The translations under genes and the position numbers were made by a program. Below the pieces are notes generated by a model. That model searched no databases, was not told where the DNA came from, and saw only the letters and a list, made by a program, of their open reading frames with translations. From Actinomycetota bacterium (GTDB taxonomy: Bacteria; Actinomycetota; UBA4738; HRBIN12), in assembly GCA_035697485.1 (NCBI GenBank), contig DASSCU010000024.1:62001-126000 (forward strand): DNA of 64,000 nucleotides, given 5' to 3'. Numbering within the stretch: the stretch's first letter is position 1; each line of letters opens with the position of its first letter. Shown piece by piece: positions 1 through 8,104 of this stretch.

Positions 1-1805
1 TCGACCCCCTCCAGGCGTTGCACGAACGGCTCGGCCGGGGGAACCCGCTTCTCGTGCTCGACAACCTGGAGCAGCTCGCATCCGAGGGAGCCTCGTTCGT
101 CGGAGACCTCCTCGACGACGTGCTCGCACTCACGGTGCTCGCCACCAGCCGCATCACGCTGCACGTGGTGGGTGAGCAGGAGTATCAGGTGCCGCCGCTC
201 GCGCTCCCCCGCGACTTGGACGACCTCGACGTGTCCGACATCGCATCGTCGGAGGCGGTGCACCTCTTCGTGGAGCGCGCCGGGGCATCCCGGCGGGGAT
301 TCCAGGTGACCGACGGGAACGCTGCCGCCGTGGCCGAGATCGTCGCCCGGCTCGACGGCCTGCCGCTCGCCCTCGAGCTGGCGGCGAGCCGCATGCGCGT
401 GCTCGACCCTGCGTCGTTGGCCGGGCGACTCGAGCGAAGGCTGCCGCTGCTCACGGACGGACCGCGCGACGCACCCGAGCGCCAGCGCACCCTCGAGGAC
501 ACGATCCGATGGAGCGAGGAGGCGCTGCCCGACGATGCCCGCCGCATGTTCGCACGCCTCGCCGTGTTCCCCGGAGGATGCACGGTCGATGCCACGGAAG
601 CCGTCTGCGGCGACGACCTCGACGTGCTGGACGCGCTCGGAACGCTCGTGGATCACAGCCTGATCCGACGCTCTGACGCGTCGGACGGATCGGTCAGGTT
701 CTCGATGCTCGAGACGATCCGTGAGTACGCCCAGACACGGCTCTCGGCGCTCGATGCCGGCGAGCGGTCCTCGATCGAGCGGCGGCAGGCCGAGTATGTG
801 CGGGAGCTCGCCGAGCGCGCCGAGCCCCACCTCACGGGGCAGCAACAGCTTCGGTGGTTCGAGACGCTCGACCTCGAGCTCCAGAACATCCGGGCCGCGC
901 TCGACCGAGCGGAACGCTCCACGGAGCCGGAGGACGTCGCGACCGGACTGCGCACGGCCGCCGCGCTCTGGCGCTACTGGCAGCGGCGGGGCCACTTCGC
1001 CGAAGGACGGGCGAGGCTCGAACGGTTGCTCTCGCTGCCGCCCGCGCAGGCGCGAAATGCCCCGCGTGCGCTCGCGCTCGGGGCGATCGGCAGCATCGAC
1101 TACTGGCTCAAGAACTACGACACGATGCGAGCCGCGTACGAGGAGGCCGCCGACATCGCTCGGGGCCTGGAGGACCGTCGGCTCCTCACCCGAGCCTTGG
1201 TCAACCTGACGTTCGTGCCTGTGGTCTCGGGGCACCCCGAGGAAGGGTTGCAGCTGCTGGAGGACTGCTTCGAGGTCGCCGAGCCGGACGACCTGCCGAT
1301 GCAGGCAGAGCTGTGGGCCGGCGTCGGGTTCGGTCAGCTTTTCGCAGGCAACGCGGCAGGCGCGATCGAACCGATCGAGCGGAGCATCTCGCTCTACCGC
1401 GAGGTCGGCGAGCAGTTGTTGCTGTGCGAGGCCTTGATCACGCTCGCAGGGACCTACGTGTTCCTCGACCACATCGACCAGGGCGTTGCGTACCTCGCCG
1501 AGGCGACGGCGATCGCGTCCGCTTCGGGGAACCCGATCCTGCTGGTGACCGTCCTCGGGCCTCACGCCCTGCTGGCGAACCTCACGGGACGGCCCGAGCG
1601 AGCCGCGACCCTGGCCGGCGCGTCGAGCCGGCTCGAACGCGAATACGACGTGAACTTCCCCGAGGTGGGGCTCGCGTTCTTCGGCGACCCCGCAGAGGTG
1701 GCGCGCGCCGCCCTCGGCGAGGAGGGGTTCGAACGCGCATGGTCCGCCGGGCAGACGATGACGCTCACCCAGATGATCGAACTGCTCGAGAACGAGACCG
1801 CCTGA
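1..1805 (+). CDS. STAND-type ATPase/TPR transcriptional regulator, 5' truncated
   Basis: The frame is open to the left edge, so the start lies outside the window; the first usable internal start is a TTG at 18. The visible part begins inside an NB-ARC/AP-ATPase: LLVLDNLEQL is a Walker B-like strand and LDGLPLALELA, about 115 residues in, is the GLPL motif of STAND ATPases. A helical domain follows, and from about residue 330 the protein is made of TPR-like helices. Proteins of this build in high-G+C bacteria (AfsR-like or LuxR/BTAD-like regulators) carry a DNA-binding or cyclase output domain at the N-terminus, which cannot be seen here. The STAND ATPase call is firm. The regulatory role is inferred. 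Confidence 0.8.
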   Translation, partial: DPLQALHERLGRGNPLLVLDNLEQLASEGASFVGDLLDDVLALTVLATSRITLHVVGEQEYQVPPLALPRDLDDLDVSDIASSEAVHLFVERAGASRRGFQVTDGNAAAVAEIVARLDGLPLALELAASRMRVLDPASLAGRLERRLPLLTDGPRDAPERQRTLEDTIRWSEEALPDDARRMFARLAVFPGGCTVDATEAVCGDDLDVLDALGTLVDHSLIRRSDASDGSVRFSMLETIREYAQTRLSALDAGERSSIERRQAEYVRELAERAEPHLTGQQQLRWFETLDLELQNIRAALDRAERSTEPEDVATGLRTAAALWRYWQRRGHFAEGRARLERLLSLPPAQARNAPRALALGAIGSIDYWLKNYDTMRAAYEEAADIARGLEDRRLLTRALVNLTFVPVVSGHPEEGLQLLEDCFEVAEPDDLPMQAELWAGVGFGQLFAGNAAGAIEPIERSISLYREVGEQLLLCEALITLAGTYVFLDHIDQGVAYLAEATAIASASGNPILLVTVLGPHALLANLTGRPERAATLAGASSRLEREYDVNFPEVGLAFFGDPAEVARAALGEEGFERAWSAGQTMTLTQMIELLENETA

Positions 1806-1847
1806 TTCCCTCGGGACGAGCGCCGGCATCCCGCCGGGCCTCGCGTC

Positions 1848-3944
1848 CTAGGGACGCAGGACCACGATCGACGTGCCGTTGGAGTCCCCGTCGGCATCGT
1901 GGTTCGCCGACCCGTCGTACGGAAGCTGCCCCACCAGCCCGAGCACGGTGGCCGTGACCTTCGCCTTGCTCGTCTGGTAACGCTTCGAGACCGAGCACCG
2001 ACCGAGGTCGTTCGTGGTGCACGTGAGTGACGCGTTCGCGCCGAAACGCACCGCCACCTGCACCCCGGCGTTCGGCACCTCGAGGTCGTCGTGCACCACG
2101 ACGACGACGCGTGCCCGCCACTTGCTCGACGACAGTCGCTCACCGGCCCCGTCGAGGTCCCCGACGTGCACCGTGGTCGGCGTCGGCGTCGGAGAAGGGC
2201 TCGGCGACGGTCCGGTCGACGTGCCGTGTGACAGGTCGACCGAGAACGACCCTCCCGCTGCGCCGTACGGGAACACCTCGAGCTGGTAAGTGCCCGCCAC
2301 GGTCGGCATCGCATGCAGCGTCTCCTGACGCCCTTGGCCGCAACCGTCACCCAGGGCGCACGTGCTCTCGTCGAGCACCGAACCGTCGGGTGCACGGAGG
2401 CGTGCGTCGAGATCCGGCGACCACTCGAGCGGCAGGCATCCGAAGCCCGGCAGGGACAGGCATTCTCCGCCGATCACGATCGTGGCTGCGATCGGCACGT
2501 CCAGTCCATCCGGTCCGACCTCGAACGTCCGCGTCCAGGTGCCGCCCGACGAGACCGAGCCGTCGTACTGCTCGTCGGCCGGGAACGTGGTGGCAGCGGT
2601 GCCCCCCGCCGCCTGCGCGACGAGCGCTCGCACGTCGAGCAGTCCGGCACCCCAGTCGGGGTCCGCGCCGGTGGGCCCACGATCCTGCGCCGTCCGCCGC
2701 ATCGCCTGCTTCACGTCGGTCGGGCTCATGCCGGCGTCGATCGCCAGCGCGGCCGCTCCGGCGGCGTAGGGCGTCGCCATCGATGTGCCGGAGTACGTTG
2801 CGTAGCCACCGGTCGTGTCGTACTCGGCGGCCGTGATCGTCGTCCCCGGCCCGACCACGTCGGGCTTGATCCGTCCGTCGAGGGTCGGGCCACGGCTCGA
2901 GAAGTACGCGAGGGAGACCCCATCGTCGTGGTTGGGCGCACCCGTCGGTGCCGACCAGTCGGATCCGGCTCCCACGGTGATCGCCTTCGCCGACGCTCCG
3001 GGCGCGCCGACCGACATCGGCAGATCCCCGCTGTTGCCGGCTGCGACCGTCACGACCTTGCCGGCGTCGACGGCGGCATCGACGGCGAGGCTGAGCGCGT
3101 CCTGTCCGTCCGAGCCGACCGACGTGCCGAGGCTCATCGTGATGACGTCGACGCTCGGCAGGCCGGCGCACCACTCGATGCCGCCGACGATCTGCTGCGT
3201 CGTGCCCGAGCCGTTCGCCGCCAGCACCTTCCCGACGACCAGCGCGGCACCCGGCGCCACACCGACGTTCGCGGCGGCGTCGGGTCCGCCCGTCCCGTCG
3301 CCGGCGGCGATCGACGCGACATGGGTGCCGTGCCCGTGGTCGTCGTAGGGGGTCGTGCCGGTGCCGATGAAGTCCTCGAACGCCACGATCCTGTTGGCGA
3401 GCTGCTCGTGGTCGGGGTCGGCGCCGGTGTCGAGCACACAGATCCGCGTGCCGGAACCGTCGACCCCGAAGGACCCCCTCGCGCCCGTCGCCCCGTAGTC
3501 GGGACCCGACGAGGCGTCGGTCACGTGAGCGACGGCGTCGCTCTGCACCCGCTCCACGCCCGGCACCTGCGCGAGGGTCCGCACCTGGCCTGCGGTCAGT
3601 CTCGCGGCGAAGCCATCGATGATCTCGAAGCGTTCCGTCGAACGGATGCGGCCGACGGCCCGAGCGGCGTCCGCCGCAGACACGGTGCCGTCGTGGAGCA
3701 CGATCACATCGGTCCGTCCGCCGCGGTCGACACGTTCCAGGCGAGCATCCAGCTCGTCCGAGACGCCGTCGGCGTCACGGTCGGCGAGCGCGCGCACGGC
3801 GGACACCGGCCCGCTCGTGCGGGGCCCGGAGATCTCTCGCCTCGACGTCGCGGTCGGGCCGCTCACGCCCCGCGCCCCGATCGCAGGCACGGCGATCCAC
3901 GCCGCGACGACCACCGATGTGAACACCAGTTTCCAGCGACGCAC
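1848..3944 (-). CDS. Secreted subtilisin-like serine protease (S8)
   Basis: This 698-residue protein starts at a GTG and has a cleavable signal peptide (residues 1-24, basic start then a hydrophobic core). Residues about 75-140 resemble an I9 propeptide. The peptidase S8 domain has catalytic Asp172 (VLDTGADPD), His205 (GHGTHVA), oxyanion Asn304 (AAGNSG) and Ser388 (YSGTSMATP), so it should be active. After it come a pre-peptidase C-terminal-like beta domain (about 460-590), a Ser/Pro/Thr linker near 600 and a terminal Ig-like domain with two Cys. It is probably an extracellular protease that matures by removing its propeptide. It converges with the regulator upstream and shares an intergenic region with the methyltransferase at 4086. 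Confidence 0.93.
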   Translation of the reverse strand: MRRWKLVFTSVVVAAWIAVPAIGARGVSGPTATSRREISGPRTSGPVSAVRALADRDADGVSDELDARLERVDRGGRTDVIVLHDGTVSAADAARAVGRIRSTERFEIIDGFAARLTAGQVRTLAQVPGVERVQSDAVAHVTDASSGPDYGATGARGSFGVDGSGTRICVLDTGADPDHEQLANRIVAFEDFIGTGTTPYDDHGHGTHVASIAAGDGTGGPDAAANVGVAPGAALVVGKVLAANGSGTTQQIVGGIEWCAGLPSVDVITMSLGTSVGSDGQDALSLAVDAAVDAGKVVTVAAGNSGDLPMSVGAPGASAKAITVGAGSDWSAPTGAPNHDDGVSLAYFSSRGPTLDGRIKPDVVGPGTTITAAEYDTTGGYATYSGTSMATPYAAGAAALAIDAGMSPTDVKQAMRRTAQDRGPTGADPDWGAGLLDVRALVAQAAGGTAATTFPADEQYDGSVSSGGTWTRTFEVGPDGLDVPIAATIVIGGECLSLPGFGCLPLEWSPDLDARLRAPDGSVLDESTCALGDGCGQGRQETLHAMPTVAGTYQLEVFPYGAAGGSFSVDLSHGTSTGPSPSPSPTPTPTTVHVGDLDGAGERLSSSKWRARVVVVVHDDLEVPNAGVQVAVRFGANASLTCTTNDLGRCSVSKRYQTSKAKVTATVLGLVGQLPYDGSANHDADGDSNGTSIVVLRP

Positions 3945-4073
3945 GACCTCTTGAACCCCCTCCGCGGCCCGTTCTCAGTAGGGTCGGCGCCGGCGAGATG
4001 GCGGGGCAATCGGCCGGAAGCCGGTCGTCACTAGGTCCTCCGACGTGGGCCCTGTGGAGCATCCCCGAACCCG

Positions 4074-4079
4074 TACACT
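4074..4079 (+). promoter_or_regulatory. -10 box TACACT, leaderless start
   Basis: TACACT ends six bases before the ATG at 4086. That places the expected transcription start on or next to the start codon, and no Shine-Dalgarno sequence could fit. No clear -35 is visible. Confidence 0.55.
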
Positions 4080-4085
4080 CGGCGC

Positions 4086-5078
4086 ATGACCAACGGCATC
4101 CTGGAGCGCCTGGCCGAGGGGCCCGTGCTGGGCGACGGCGGCTACCTGCTCGAGCTCGAGAAGCGCGGATACGTGCAGGCGGGGCCGTTCACGCCCGAGG
4201 TCGTGATCGAGCATCCGGAGGCGCTCGAGCAGCTGCATCGCGAGTTCCTGCGTGCGGGCGCCGAGGTGCTGCAGACGATGACCTTCTACGCGAGCGACGA
4301 CAAGCTCGCGACGGTCGGCCTCGGGGGGGCGGTCGACGAGATCAACCGCAACGCCGTGCGCATCGCGCGCGAAGTCGCGACCGAGGGCGACGCGCTCGTC
4401 GCCGGCAACCTCTCGCTCACATGGGCCTACGAACCCAATGATCCCGCCAGTCCCGACCACGTGCGGGCGCTGCTCGACCGCCAGCTCCAGGACCAGGTCG
4501 ACGCCGGGCCGCCCGACTTCTTCATCGGGGAGACGTTCTCGTTCCTCGGCGAGGCGCTGCTGTTCGTGGAGCGCGCGAAGCGGACCGGCCTGCCGGTGAT
4601 GGCGACGATGTCGTTCGAGACGATGCCGCCTCGGGCGTACGAGGGCGACACGCCCGGCGAGTGCGCGAAGCGGCTCGCCGAGGCGGGCGCAGACATCGTG
4701 GGCGTGAACTGTCTCAACTCGCCGGCGCAACAGCTGCCGATCGCGACGCAGATGGTGGCGGCGGTCGCGGGAGCGGTGCCGGTCGCGGCCCAACCGGTCG
4801 CGTACGCGACGACGGAGGAACAGGCCGACTTCACTTCGACCGACGAGTTCCCGCTCGCGTTGACGGCGATCACGCTCCCCCGCGGCGACCTCGCCCGGTT
4901 CGCGGCCGAGGCCCGCGAGGGCGGCGTCCGCTACATCGGATCGTGCTGCGGGTCGGTCGCCGAGCACGTGCGCGAGATGGCGAAGGTGCTGGGCAAGCTC
5001 CCCGGCCGGGAACGCGAGTGGCGCTCGCCCACCGGCAAGGCGATGTCGGCGTACGAGTACTACGAGGAGAAGCGCTAG
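4086..5078 (+). CDS. Homocysteine S-methyltransferase family protein (BHMT-like)
   Basis: This 330-residue protein has the homocysteine-methyltransferase barrel. The zinc ligands are present: Cys209 in VGVNCLNSP and the Cys287-Cys288 pair in YIGSCCGS. The N-terminal GDGGYLLELEKRGY loop resembles betaine-homocysteine methyltransferases, where it contacts substrate. The family moves a methyl group from betaine, S-methylmethionine or a related donor to homocysteine, giving methionine. The donor here is not decided by sequence. A DmdA/GcvT-like protein 2 kb downstream and a dimethylglycine-dehydrogenase-like protein far to the right make a betaine-type donor plausible. The start is fixed by a -10 box six bases upstream. 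Confidence 0.88.
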   Translation: MTNGILERLAEGPVLGDGGYLLELEKRGYVQAGPFTPEVVIEHPEALEQLHREFLRAGAEVLQTMTFYASDDKLATVGLGGAVDEINRNAVRIAREVATEGDALVAGNLSLTWAYEPNDPASPDHVRALLDRQLQDQVDAGPPDFFIGETFSFLGEALLFVERAKRTGLPVMATMSFETMPPRAYEGDTPGECAKRLAEAGADIVGVNCLNSPAQQLPIATQMVAAVAGAVPVAAQPVAYATTEEQADFTSTDEFPLALTAITLPRGDLARFAAEAREGGVRYIGSCCGSVAEHVREMAKVLGKLPGREREWRSPTGKAMSAYEYYEEKR

Positions 5079-5109
5079 CTTCTCGGGTCGGCCTCGACGA
5101 CGAACCTGC

Positions 5110-6522
5110 ATGCTGGGTGGCATGGCCGACCGCACCGACCGCGAGCGCGACGGGATCGGGCGCCCCGTGCTTCGGGGCATGGTCGCCGTCGCCGCGCTGC
5201 TCGTGGTCTCGGTCGCGTCGATCGCGTTCGCGCTCCGGGTCACGCCCGAGCAGTCGGTCTCGGCGCTCGGACAGACCGTCGCGGTGGGCACCGCGTCGCC
5301 GTCGTGGAGCGCGTCGGGGCCGGGTGAGGTCGTGCTCTTCGGACGGTCGTTGCCGACCCAGGTGGAGTTCGTGGGACCCGTGCGGCCTCGCCTTGCCCTC
5401 ACCGACATCAGCATCGACGCGCAGGTGGAGGGAGCGTTCTCGCCACCTGGGCGCGCCGCTGCGGCCGCCGTGCTCGGCGACGCGCTGGCCGCCGGGTGGC
5501 GGCGCTACTTCGCATGGGAGATCGCCTTCGTGACGGTCGGGGCGGTGCTGTTGTTGGGGGCGATCGCCGGTTGGCGTGGCTTCGGCTGGAAGCGGACCGC
5601 GGTGTCGGTGCTGGGGGGACTGATGTTCGTGCAGGCCGTGAACCTGAGCGCCATCATGGTCACCGCGTTTACCGCGCCGGACATCCTGCGCAACGTCGGC
5701 AGCGTGAACGAGCTGGTGGGCAGAGACGAGCTGCGCCCCGTCTCCGCGGCGACCGGCCCTGCGCGATCCGACGTGCAGGCGGTGGTGCTCGGGGACTCCA
5801 CAGCGGCCGGTCTCGGCGGCCTGATCCCACCCGACGCGGAGCCCGACGACATCGCCTGCGAGCGGAGCTCCATCGCGTTCGCCGAGATCCTTGCTCGCGT
5901 GAACCAGTGGAACGTGGACAACCTGGCGTGCAGCGGGGCGACGGTCGACGAGGGGATCCTCGGCGTGCAGCTGACGGGCGACCGCCGCATCGCGCCGCAG
6001 GTCGCGGTCGCCAAGCGCGCCACCGACGCCGAGGTCGTGATCGTCAACGTCGGCGCGAACGACCTGGGGTGGAGCACCCTGGTCTTCCTGTGCGCCGCAT
6101 CTTCATCGTGCGACAACCGCGGCCTCACGGCGTTGTTCCAGCGTTCGCTCGACGACTTCACGCAGGACTACTACGAGCTGCTGCGCCAGCTGTCGGCGCT
6201 GCCTGGCGATCCGCTCGTGTTGGTCAATCGGTACTACTCCCCGTTCGATCCCTCCCTCGATTGCCTCGAGTCGCTGGGATTGACAGGAGACAAGCTCGAG
6301 GTCCTGCTCGACCGACTCGATGCCCTGAACGAGGTCCTCGCGGCCGGCGCTGAGGCGTTCGGGCACCGGACGGTCCAGCCCGACTTCACCGGACACGAAC
6401 TGTGCACGGATCAGAGCTACGTGCAAGGGCCGGACGATCCGGCGCCGCTGCATCCCAACGCGCGGGGTCACCTCGTGATCGCGCTCGCCGACGAGCGCGC
6501 GCTGCTCGACGAGCCGGCGTGA
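5110..6522 (+). CDS. Membrane-anchored SGNH/GDSL-family hydrolase
   Basis: This 470-residue protein has an N-terminal membrane segment (about 22-43), a roughly 90-residue external stretch, two more membrane segments (about 134-154 and 163-185) and an SGNH hydrolase domain. The catalytic blocks are Ser230 in VLGDSTAAG, Asn317 in VGANDLG and His448 in DDPAPLHPNARGH, so the triad looks complete. Such enzymes deacylate or deacetylate lipids and polysaccharides. The membrane anchor suggests a cell-envelope substrate, but none can be named. A second ATG at 5122 is an equally good start. It lies only 31 bases after the methyltransferase and could be co-transcribed. Confidence 0.85.
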   Translation: MLGGMADRTDRERDGIGRPVLRGMVAVAALLVVSVASIAFALRVTPEQSVSALGQTVAVGTASPSWSASGPGEVVLFGRSLPTQVEFVGPVRPRLALTDISIDAQVEGAFSPPGRAAAAAVLGDALAAGWRRYFAWEIAFVTVGAVLLLGAIAGWRGFGWKRTAVSVLGGLMFVQAVNLSAIMVTAFTAPDILRNVGSVNELVGRDELRPVSAATGPARSDVQAVVLGDSTAAGLGGLIPPDAEPDDIACERSSIAFAEILARVNQWNVDNLACSGATVDEGILGVQLTGDRRIAPQVAVAKRATDAEVVIVNVGANDLGWSTLVFLCAASSSCDNRGLTALFQRSLDDFTQDYYELLRQLSALPGDPLVLVNRYYSPFDPSLDCLESLGLTGDKLEVLLDRLDALNEVLAAGAEAFGHRTVQPDFTGHELCTDQSYVQGPDDPAPLHPNARGHLVIALADERALLDEPA

Positions 6523-6542
6523 TCTCAGTCCGTCCCCGGCGT

Positions 6543-6809
6543 TCAGGCCTGTCGTTTCGCGACCACGCGCTCGTAGATCACGAGCAGGATGATCGCCGCG
6601 ATGATCGACCCGATCCACGCGATGCCCTCGTTGCCCGAGAAGATCGCGTTCCAGATCAGCCCGCCGACGATCGCACCGAGGACGCCCAGGACCATCGTGG
6701 CGATCCATCCCATCGACTGTTTGCCCGGCAGGAGCAGCCGTGCGAGGGCGCCGATGATCAGTCCCGCGACGATGTACCAGACGATGTCGAAGAACCCGAT
6801 GTCGTCCAT
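6543..6809 (-). CDS. GlsB/YeaQ/YmgE-family membrane protein
   Basis: This small protein (88 residues) has three hydrophobic segments and the glycine-rich pattern of the transglycosylase-associated/GlsB family (GLIIGALARLLLPG, then MVLGVLGAIVGG). The function is unknown; family members are often induced by stress. The ATG at 6809 is chosen over upstream starts because AAGGAG lies about a dozen bases before it and the similarity starts there. A possible -10 TACGAT (minus strand, 6863-6868) faces the promoter of the DmdA-like gene. A second, divergent family member lies at 49084. Confidence 0.87.
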   Translation of the reverse strand: MDDIGFFDIVWYIVAGLIIGALARLLLPGKQSMGWIATMVLGVLGAIVGGLIWNAIFSGNEGIAWIGSIIAAIILLVIYERVVAKRQA

Positions 6810-6911
6810 GGTGTTCCGACGCTCCTTCCCTGATGCCCGCTCGTCGGCGAGCCCTGCGTCGCATCGTAGGTCGCAGGTTCCGGGCAGCGCAACGTCGTGC
6901 CGATGGACGCA

Positions 6912-6917
6912 TAGACT
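6912..6917 (+). promoter_or_regulatory. -10 box TAGACT for the DmdA-like gene
   Basis: TAGACT predicts a start of transcription near 6924 and a short leader of about 35 bases containing the ribosome site GAGGGGGA just before the ATG at 6959. Confidence 0.4.
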
Positions 6918-6958
6918 CGCCGGCGACCGCCTTCGAACGACCGACGAGGGGGACATCG

Positions 6959-8104
6959 ATGACGCTTCCGGAGCACACCAGGTTGAACTGGGGGCCGTGG
7001 TACCGACGATCGCCGTTCTTCGAGGCGACGCTGCGGGCCGGCTGCTCCGCCTACGACGTCTATCAGCACATGTACCACCCCAACACGTATGGGGACCCCC
7101 TCGAGGAGTACTGGGCGCTCGTCAACGACGTGACGCTCTGGGACGTGAGCGTCGAGCGCATCGTGGAGATCACCGGTCCCGACGCCACCGCGTTCACGAA
7201 CCTGCTGACCTGCCGGGATCTCACGAGGTGCGCCGTCAAGCAGGGCAAGTACATGCTCGTCACCGCCGAGGACGGCGGCATCGTGAACGACCCGGTGCTG
7301 CTGCACATCGAGGGGAATCGCTGGTGGCTCGCGCTGGCCGATTCCGACGCCGGGCTCTACGCCATGGGGGTCGCGGTCAACTCGGGGATGGACGTGAAGG
7401 TGACGCACCCCGAGGTCTACCCCGTGCAGGTGCAGGGGCCGAAGGCCAAGGACACGATGCGCGATCTGTTCGGCGACTGGATCCTCGACATGAAGTACTA
7501 CTGGTGCGACGAGACCGACCTCGACGGCATCCCGGTCGTGATCAGCCGCACCGGCTGGACGGCGGTGGTCGGCTACGAGATCTACCTGCGCGACCCGAGC
7601 CGGGGCGACGATCTGTGGGAGCGCATCCTCGATGCCGGGAAGCCGTACGGCATCCGCGTGACGCCCTCGTCGGACATCCGACGCATCGAGGCCGGCATCT
7701 TCGACTGGGGCTCCGACATCGGCCTCACCGACAACCCGTTCGAGGTCACCGGCCTGGAACGGCTCGTCGAGGAGCAGGAGGCCGACTACATCGGCAAGGA
7801 AGCGCTCGAGCGCATCCGGCGCGAGGGCGTCTCGCGCAAGCTCGTCGGCATCGAGCTCGAGGGCGAACCGGTCGAGCAGCCAGCCCAGCACTGGCCGGCT
7901 GCGCACGGCGGCGAGACGGTCGGGCACGTCACCGACGCCTGCTGGTCGCCGCGGGTGGAGAGGAACATCGGATACGTGTGGGTGCCGCTCGGGCTGGCAA
8001 CGCCCGGCACGAGGCTGGAGGTGGACACCGACGACGGCACCCGCGTCGGCACGACCGCAGCGATCCCGTTCATCGATCCCCAGAAGAAGGTGCCCGCCGC
8101 ATAG
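6959..8104 (+). CDS. DmdA-like aminomethyltransferase (GcvT family)
   Basis: This 381-residue GcvT-fold protein matches the dimethylsulfoniopropionate demethylase pattern along its length: YWALVNDVTLWDVSVER, LTCRDLTRC, GGIVNDPVL, RWWLALADSD, VQVQGPK, SRTGWT, DIRRIEAGI and DNPFEVTGLER. DmdA moves one methyl group from DMSP to tetrahydrofolate. Related proteins act on other methylated compounds such as dimethylglycine, so the substrate is open. The ATG at 6959 is preferred because GAGGGGGA precedes it and the similarity begins there. Its end overlaps the convergent P-type ATPase by 35 bases. The homocysteine methyltransferase upstream suggests local one-carbon metabolism. Confidence 0.8.
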   Translation: MTLPEHTRLNWGPWYRRSPFFEATLRAGCSAYDVYQHMYHPNTYGDPLEEYWALVNDVTLWDVSVERIVEITGPDATAFTNLLTCRDLTRCAVKQGKYMLVTAEDGGIVNDPVLLHIEGNRWWLALADSDAGLYAMGVAVNSGMDVKVTHPEVYPVQVQGPKAKDTMRDLFGDWILDMKYYWCDETDLDGIPVVISRTGWTAVVGYEIYLRDPSRGDDLWERILDAGKPYGIRVTPSSDIRRIEAGIFDWGSDIGLTDNPFEVTGLERLVEEQEADYIGKEALERIRREGVSRKLVGIELEGEPVEQPAQHWPAAHGGETVGHVTDACWSPRVERNIGYVWVPLGLATPGTRLEVDTDDGTRVGTTAAIPFIDPQKKVPAA